From Actinoplanes subtropicus (lineage in GTDB: Bacteria; Actinomycetota; Actinomycetes; Mycobacteriales; Micromonosporaceae): a stretch of DNA of 64,000 nt. The DNA is taken from positions 62,001-126,000 of the forward strand of contig NZ_JOJL01000002.1 in assembly GCF_000721705.1 (NCBI RefSeq), written 5' to 3'. Shown here one piece after another: positions 60,418 to 64,000 of this stretch; within the stretch, counting starts at the first letter, position 1, and each line of letters starts with the position of its first letter. The position numbers and the translations under genes are program-made. The notes below the pieces were generated by a model. It was not told where the DNA came from and did not search any database. It saw only the letters and a list, made by a program, of their open reading frames with translations.

Positions 60418-61458
60418 ATGACCACCAGTCCATCCACCGGGCCTGTGGGTATTCGGCGCCGCGCCCTGCTCACCGGAACGGCCGCCGGGGCCGGCGCTCT
60501 CGTCCTGGGCGTCGGCGCTTTCGCTCCGGCCGCGCAGGCCGCGACGTTCGTGAAGGGCGCGGACGTCAGTTGGCTGCCGCAGATGGAGGCCAAGGGTTAC
60601 TACTGGAACAACAGTTCCGGGGTGAAGCAGGACGTGTTCACCATCCTCAAGGGCTACGGGATCACCGCGATCAGCCTGCGCACCTGGGTCAACCCGTCGA
60701 GTGATCCGGCGAACGGGCATTGCAGCATCGAGGAGACCGCGGCGATGGCGGTGCGGGCGAAGAACGCCGGCATGCAGGTGCTGATCGGCTTCCATTTCGG
60801 CGACACCTGGAACTCCGTCGGCGTGCAGAACCCGCCGGCCGCCTGGGCGAGCATGACCTACAGCCAGATGCTGCAGGCGATGTACGACTACGTCTACCAC
60901 TCCTGCAACGTGATCAAGTATTACGGCGTGACGCCGGCCTGGGTGAAGATCGGCAACGAGTCCAATTCCGGAATCTGCCACCCGGTCGGCAGCATCAGCA
61001 AGCCGGCCCAGATGACCGGCCTGCTCAACGCCGCCTACGACATGTCCAAGCAGGTCTTCCCGAGCACGCCGGTGCTGGTGCACCTGGCCCAGCCGCAGAA
61101 TCTGGCCGGCGTCCAGAACTTCCTGAACGCGTACCAGAACAACGGCGGGAAATGGGACATCACCGGGCTTTCCTCGTACGCCCAGGGAAGCAACGTCACC
61201 GGGGTGCTGGCGAACATGAAGACCATCCAATCCTCGTACGGCAGGCCGGTTCTGCAGGTGGAATACGGCGGGCCGGTGGGCAAGCCGACCCAGGTGCGCG
61301 ACTCGCTCACGGCGTTCGTCGGCGGGATCAAAGGATTCGGCGGCCTGGGCACGTTCTACTGGGAGCCGGAGGGCTATCCCTCGTTCAACAACTACAACAG
61401 TTCGGCGTGGGACGAGAGCAGCCACCGCCCGACCGCGGCCCTGGACGGTTTCCTGTGA
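60418..61458 (+). CDS. Secreted GH53 endo-beta-1,4-galactanase
   Basis: A 346-residue enzyme. IRRRALLTGTAAGAGALVLGVG is a Tat-like signal. The TIM barrel opens FVKGADVSWLPQMEAKGYYW, diagnostic for GH53. The acid/base is Glu181 in KIGNESNSG and the nucleophile Glu282 in LQVEYGGP, both present. GH53 enzymes cut beta-1,4-galactan, the type I arabinogalactan side chains of rhamnogalacturonan I, so it complements the backbone enzymes encoded to the left. The gene is at the usual family length and shows no accessory domain. A palindromic operator and TTGACA lie upstream. The stop overlaps the start of a PL9-like stub by GTGA. Confidence 0.93.
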   Translation: MTTSPSTGPVGIRRRALLTGTAAGAGALVLGVGAFAPAAQAATFVKGADVSWLPQMEAKGYYWNNSSGVKQDVFTILKGYGITAISLRTWVNPSSDPANGHCSIEETAAMAVRAKNAGMQVLIGFHFGDTWNSVGVQNPPAAWASMTYSQMLQAMYDYVYHSCNVIKYYGVTPAWVKIGNESNSGICHPVGSISKPAQMTGLLNAAYDMSKQVFPSTPVLVHLAQPQNLAGVQNFLNAYQNNGGKWDITGLSSYAQGSNVTGVLANMKTIQSSYGRPVLQVEYGGPVGKPTQVRDSLTAFVGGIKGFGGLGTFYWEPEGYPSFNNYNSSAWDESSHRPTAALDGFL

Positions 61459-61733
61459 TCCGCCGCGTCCTCGTGGTCGCCATGGCCCTCGCCGTCGCGG
61501 CGACAACCATCAACACCATTCCCGCGTACGCCGCGGCCACGTACTATGTGGCCCCCGGCGGAAGCGACAGCGCGGCCGGGACCCAGTCGGCGCCGTGGGC
61601 TTCCGTTGCCCACGCCCAGTCGGTCGCCTCGGCCGGCGACACGGTCTACCTCCGGGGCGGCACGTACCATCGCGCCGCCGGCAGCAACGGCTATCTCTTC
61701 GCCGACGGCCTCGCCCTGGTCAAGACATCCTGA
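61455..61733 (+). pseudogene. N-terminal stub of a PL9-like secreted lyase
   Basis: From GTG 61455, overlapping the GH53 stop, 92 residues: a signal peptide (VLVVAMALAVAATTINTIPAYA), then YYVAPGGSDSAAGTQSAPWA and SVASAGDTVYLRGGTYHRAA. This is collinear with the first 75 residues of the PL9-type protein at 54031 (YYVAPNGNDGAAGTLAAPWA). It ends abruptly at a TGA, and a terminator hairpin follows within 8 bases. The catalytic beta-helix has been lost, so it is a 3' deletion relic unless the short secreted peptide has a role of its own. Confidence 0.75.
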
Positions 61734-61740
61734 CGACGAC

Positions 61741-61760
61741 GGCCCGCCTTCGGGCGGGCC
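61741..61760 (+). terminator. Terminator hairpin with TTCG tetraloop
   Basis: GGCCCGCC and GGCGGGCC around a TTCG loop, 7 bases after the PL9 stub stop. A very stable loop class; it ends the GH53 transcript. Confidence 0.82.
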
Positions 61761-61780
61761 GCCGTGGCAGGCTTGGCCGG

Positions 61781-61894
61781 TTGGAAGATGAGGCAAATCA
61801 ATCGCTGACCGACTTCCTCCGCACCACCTACGCGGCCGCGGCCGACCTGGGCGGCGGGCAACGCGGTCCGCTCGAGGTAAGCGTCGCCCGCTGA
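61781..61894 (+). pseudogene. C-terminal fragment of a DUF5996-like protein
   Basis: The frame ending at 61894 reads SLTDFLRTTYAAAADLGGG then QRGPLEVSVAR. It resembles the C-terminal tail of DUF5996 proteins, in which an FLxxTYEAAAxLxxWDR-like helix is characteristic. No start or upstream part exists, since the terminator lies just before it. A leftover from the same deletion that cut the PL9 stub is likely. Confidence 0.4.
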
Positions 61895-62000
61895 CCACGG
61901 AGAGATCGGGTACTCCGTCAGGGGGATGGCCGGGCCGGTCGGGGTGCGCGAGACTGCGTGCAGTCAACTGCACACCGAGCGTGTTCCGAGGGTCATCATT

Positions 62001-64000
62001 GTGGTCAGACGCGCCGCGCATCCGGCTCGTGGAAACCTCCTCGCCGACCTGAGCAGCTTTGTGGGTCGTCGTCGCGAGCTGGCCGACGTCAAGCGGCTGA
62101 TCTCGGAGTACCGGCTGGTCACCGTCTGCGGGATCGGCGGGGTGGGCAAGACGCGGCTGGCCCAGCGGGTGGCGGCGCAGGTGGCCCGGGCGTACGCGGA
62201 CGGCGTCTGGATCGTCGATCTGGCCGAGCTGGGCGAACGGGACTGGGCGTCCGCGCCGGGCACATCGGACGGCGACCGGCTGGCCACCGTGGTGGCCGGG
62301 GCGCTGGGCCTGCGGGAACACAGCGCCCGGGCGCCGCTGGCGGCACTGCGCGACCACCTCCAGGAGCGGTCGCTGCTGCTGGTCATGGACAACTGTGAAC
62401 ACCTGCTGCCGGCGTGCGCCGAGTTGATCCGTACGCTGCTGGGCTCCTGCCCCGGGCTGCGGGTGATCGCGACCAGCCGGGAACTCCTGGGACTCATCGG
62501 CGAGGCGGCCTTCTCGCTGCCGCCGCTGCCGGTCCCGGACCCGGCGGAGCTGCCGTCGTTGACCGAGGCGACCACGTACGAAGCGGTGGCCTTGTTCACC
62601 GAGCGGGCCCACGCGGTGTTGGCCGGTTTCCGCCTGACCCCGGAGAACTACGGCGCGGTCGTCGACATCTGCCATCGGCTGGACGGCCTGCCGCTGGCGA
62701 TCGAGCTGGCCGCGGCGCGGCTGCGGCTGCTGACCCCGCAGCAGATCGCCACCCGGCTGGGCGACCGTTTCGCCCTGCTCAGCGGGGGCAACCGCCTCGC
62801 GCCCGAGCGCCAGCAGACGCTGCGGGGCTGCCTCGACTGGAGTTACGAGCTGTGCTGGAAGCCGGAGCAGCGGCTGTGGGCGCAGCTGTCGGTCTTCGCC
62901 GGCAACTTCGCGATGGACGCGATCGAGGGGATCTGCGCCGGTGCGGATCTGGTCGCCGAGGACCTGCTGAGCCTGACCGCGGCGCTCATCGACAAGTCGA
63001 TCCTGAGCCGGGACGACCGCGACGTCGTCGTACGCTATCGCCTGCTGGAATCCATCCGGGCGTACGGCCGGGAGAAACTGCACGACAACGGCGACGAGGC
63101 CGCGCTCCTCCGGCGGCACCGCGACTGGTATGCGGAGCTGGTCGAGCGCTCGAACCGGGAGTGGATCGGCAACCGGCAGGCCTACTGGCTGCGCCGGCTC
63201 AACCAGGAACACGCCAACCTGCGGACGGCGCTGGACTACTGCCTCGGCGTGGCCGGCGAGCCGGAGCGGGCCCTGCACATCCTGGTCCGCCTGCCCGCGC
63301 TCTACTGGTGGGGGAGGGGACGGTTCGACGAGGGCCGCGGCTGGCTCGACCGGGCGCTCGGCCGGGCGGCCGAACCGTCCGCCGAACGCGCCCGCGCCCT
63401 GCTGCTCGCGAGCCGGCTGGCGTTCGGCCAAGGCGACATCGAGGCCTCCGGACGGCTGCTGGCGGAGGGCGAGGAGATCGGGCGGCAGCTGGACGACTCC
63501 CTGGCGCGCTCCTCCGCGACCTTTATCCGGGGCACGACCGCGCTGTTCGAGAACGACCTGGCCACCGCGGTGCGCCTGCTGGAAACGGCGTTGGAAGGGC
63601 TGGACGGCGCCGGGCCGGCCACGCTGGACCAGCGGCTGCACCTGCTGTTCACCCTCGTGGCCGCGGCCGGGCTGAACGGGGACCACGACCTGGCGGCCAG
63701 CTGCTACAAGCAGGTGCTGGCCGAGACCGAGCCGCGCGGCGAGGACTTTCACCGCTCCAACGCGATGTGGGCGTTCGGCCTGGCGGCCTGGCGGCAGGGC
63801 GACCTGCACACGGCCGCCGCCCACGAGGAGGCCGGTCTCCGGCTGAAACGGGCCAGCGGGCTGGAGGACCCGCTCGGCGCCGCCCTCTGCCTGGAGGTGC
63901 TCACCTGGGTGGAGACCGGCCGGCAGCCGCAGCGGGCCGCCGTCCTGCTGGGCGCGGTCGACGCGCAGTGGAGCCGGCACGGCACGTCGATCGACTCGTA
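62001..64000 (+). CDS. STAND-type ATPase regulator (LuxR-family-like), cut by window edge
   Basis: From GTG 62001 (VVRRAAHPARGNLL) the frame is open to the right edge, giving at least 666 residues. It starts directly with FVGRRRELADVKRL and Walker A VCGIGGVGKTRLA near residue 45. Then LLLVMDNCEHLLPACAEL (Walker B), LRVIATSRELLG (sensor) and LDGLPLAIELAAARLRLLTP (GLPL motif), as in large ATPase regulators. From about residue 390 TPR-like repeats run on (RRHRDWYAELVERSN, EHANLRTALDYCLGVAG). In this family a LuxR HTH usually ends the protein, but that part is outside the window. No N-terminal DNA-binding domain is present. Function is inferred as signal-responsive gene regulation; the ligand is unknown. 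Confidence 0.85.
   Translation, partial: MVRRAAHPARGNLLADLSSFVGRRRELADVKRLISEYRLVTVCGIGGVGKTRLAQRVAAQVARAYADGVWIVDLAELGERDWASAPGTSDGDRLATVVAGALGLREHSARAPLAALRDHLQERSLLLVMDNCEHLLPACAELIRTLLGSCPGLRVIATSRELLGLIGEAAFSLPPLPVPDPAELPSLTEATTYEAVALFTERAHAVLAGFRLTPENYGAVVDICHRLDGLPLAIELAAARLRLLTPQQIATRLGDRFALLSGGNRLAPERQQTLRGCLDWSYELCWKPEQRLWAQLSVFAGNFAMDAIEGICAGADLVAEDLLSLTAALIDKSILSRDDRDVVVRYRLLESIRAYGREKLHDNGDEAALLRRHRDWYAELVERSNREWIGNRQAYWLRRLNQEHANLRTALDYCLGVAGEPERALHILVRLPALYWWGRGRFDEGRGWLDRALGRAAEPSAERARALLLASRLAFGQGDIEASGRLLAEGEEIGRQLDDSLARSSATFIRGTTALFENDLATAVRLLETALEGLDGAGPATLDQRLHLLFTLVAAAGLNGDHDLAASCYKQVLAETEPRGEDFHRSNAMWAFGLAAWRQGDLHTAAAHEEAGLRLKRASGLEDPLGAALCLEVLTWVETGRQPQRAAVLLGAVDAQWSRHGTSIDS

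Overview
The window is high-GC (roughly 70 percent or more), has strong G/C third-position bias, many GTG starts and many 1-4 base start/stop overlaps. It also carries typical actinobacterial families: AfsR/SARP, LuxR-type two-component pairs, MmpL, eukaryotic-type Ser/Thr kinase, excalibur and PASTA domains. A filamentous actinomycete of the Micromonosporaceae (Actinoplanes-like) fits best, but this is inference from gene content only. No rRNA, tRNA, phage or complete insertion sequence was seen.

Left part (1-21.9 kb): signalling and housekeeping. It holds a LacI-type periplasmic-binding-domain protein cut by the window edge, a metallo-beta-lactamase-fold hydrolase, an AfsR-like SARP regulator, and a Tat-exported metallophosphoesterase with lectin-like repeats and a PASTA domain. 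A histidine kinase/response regulator pair follows, with an MmpL transporter that shares a palindrome with it. Then come a TPR-GGDEF protein, a Ser/Thr kinase, a second kinase/regulator pair, and a divergent ABC exporter (ATPase plus FtsX-like permease).

Middle and right (21.9-35.0 kb and 45.9-61.7 kb): a large plant-polysaccharide (pectin, rhamnogalacturonan and galactan side chain) degradation region. Enzymes are GH27, two GH29-like fucosidases, a PQQ-type sugar dehydrogenase, GH36, GH105, GH28, a PF14099-type polysaccharide lyase, a PL9-type pectate lyase, a rhamnogalacturonan acetylesterase-like SGNH hydrolase and a GH53 galactanase. LacI and GntR/FCD regulators and a sugar ABC importer without an intact ATPase accompany them. 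A shared motif, ATCWGATGAWT, lies upstream of the GntR gene, one GH29 gene and the GH28/lyase divergent promoter, which suggests a GntR regulon. A CebR-like palindrome precedes the acetylesterase/PL9 pair.

Inserted between the two halves (35.1-41.8 kb) is a tightly overlapping five-gene operon: a processive GT2 synthase, a GT39-like membrane transferase, a GT2-GtrA protein, a galactose-oxidase-like copper radical oxidase with all five cofactor residues, and an excalibur protein. It resembles an expanded CslA/GlxA surface-glycan system and is the most interesting locus here.

Scars are frequent. There is a decayed defence-like cluster at 42.5-45.8 kb (intact STAND NTPase, truncated hydrolase, frameshifted DUF262/DUF1524 nuclease, helicase stub). 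There is an MsiK/UgpC-type ATPase with its catalytic core deleted in frame, a 3'-truncated luciferase-like gene with no stop of its own, a PL9 stub, and a DUF5996 tail.
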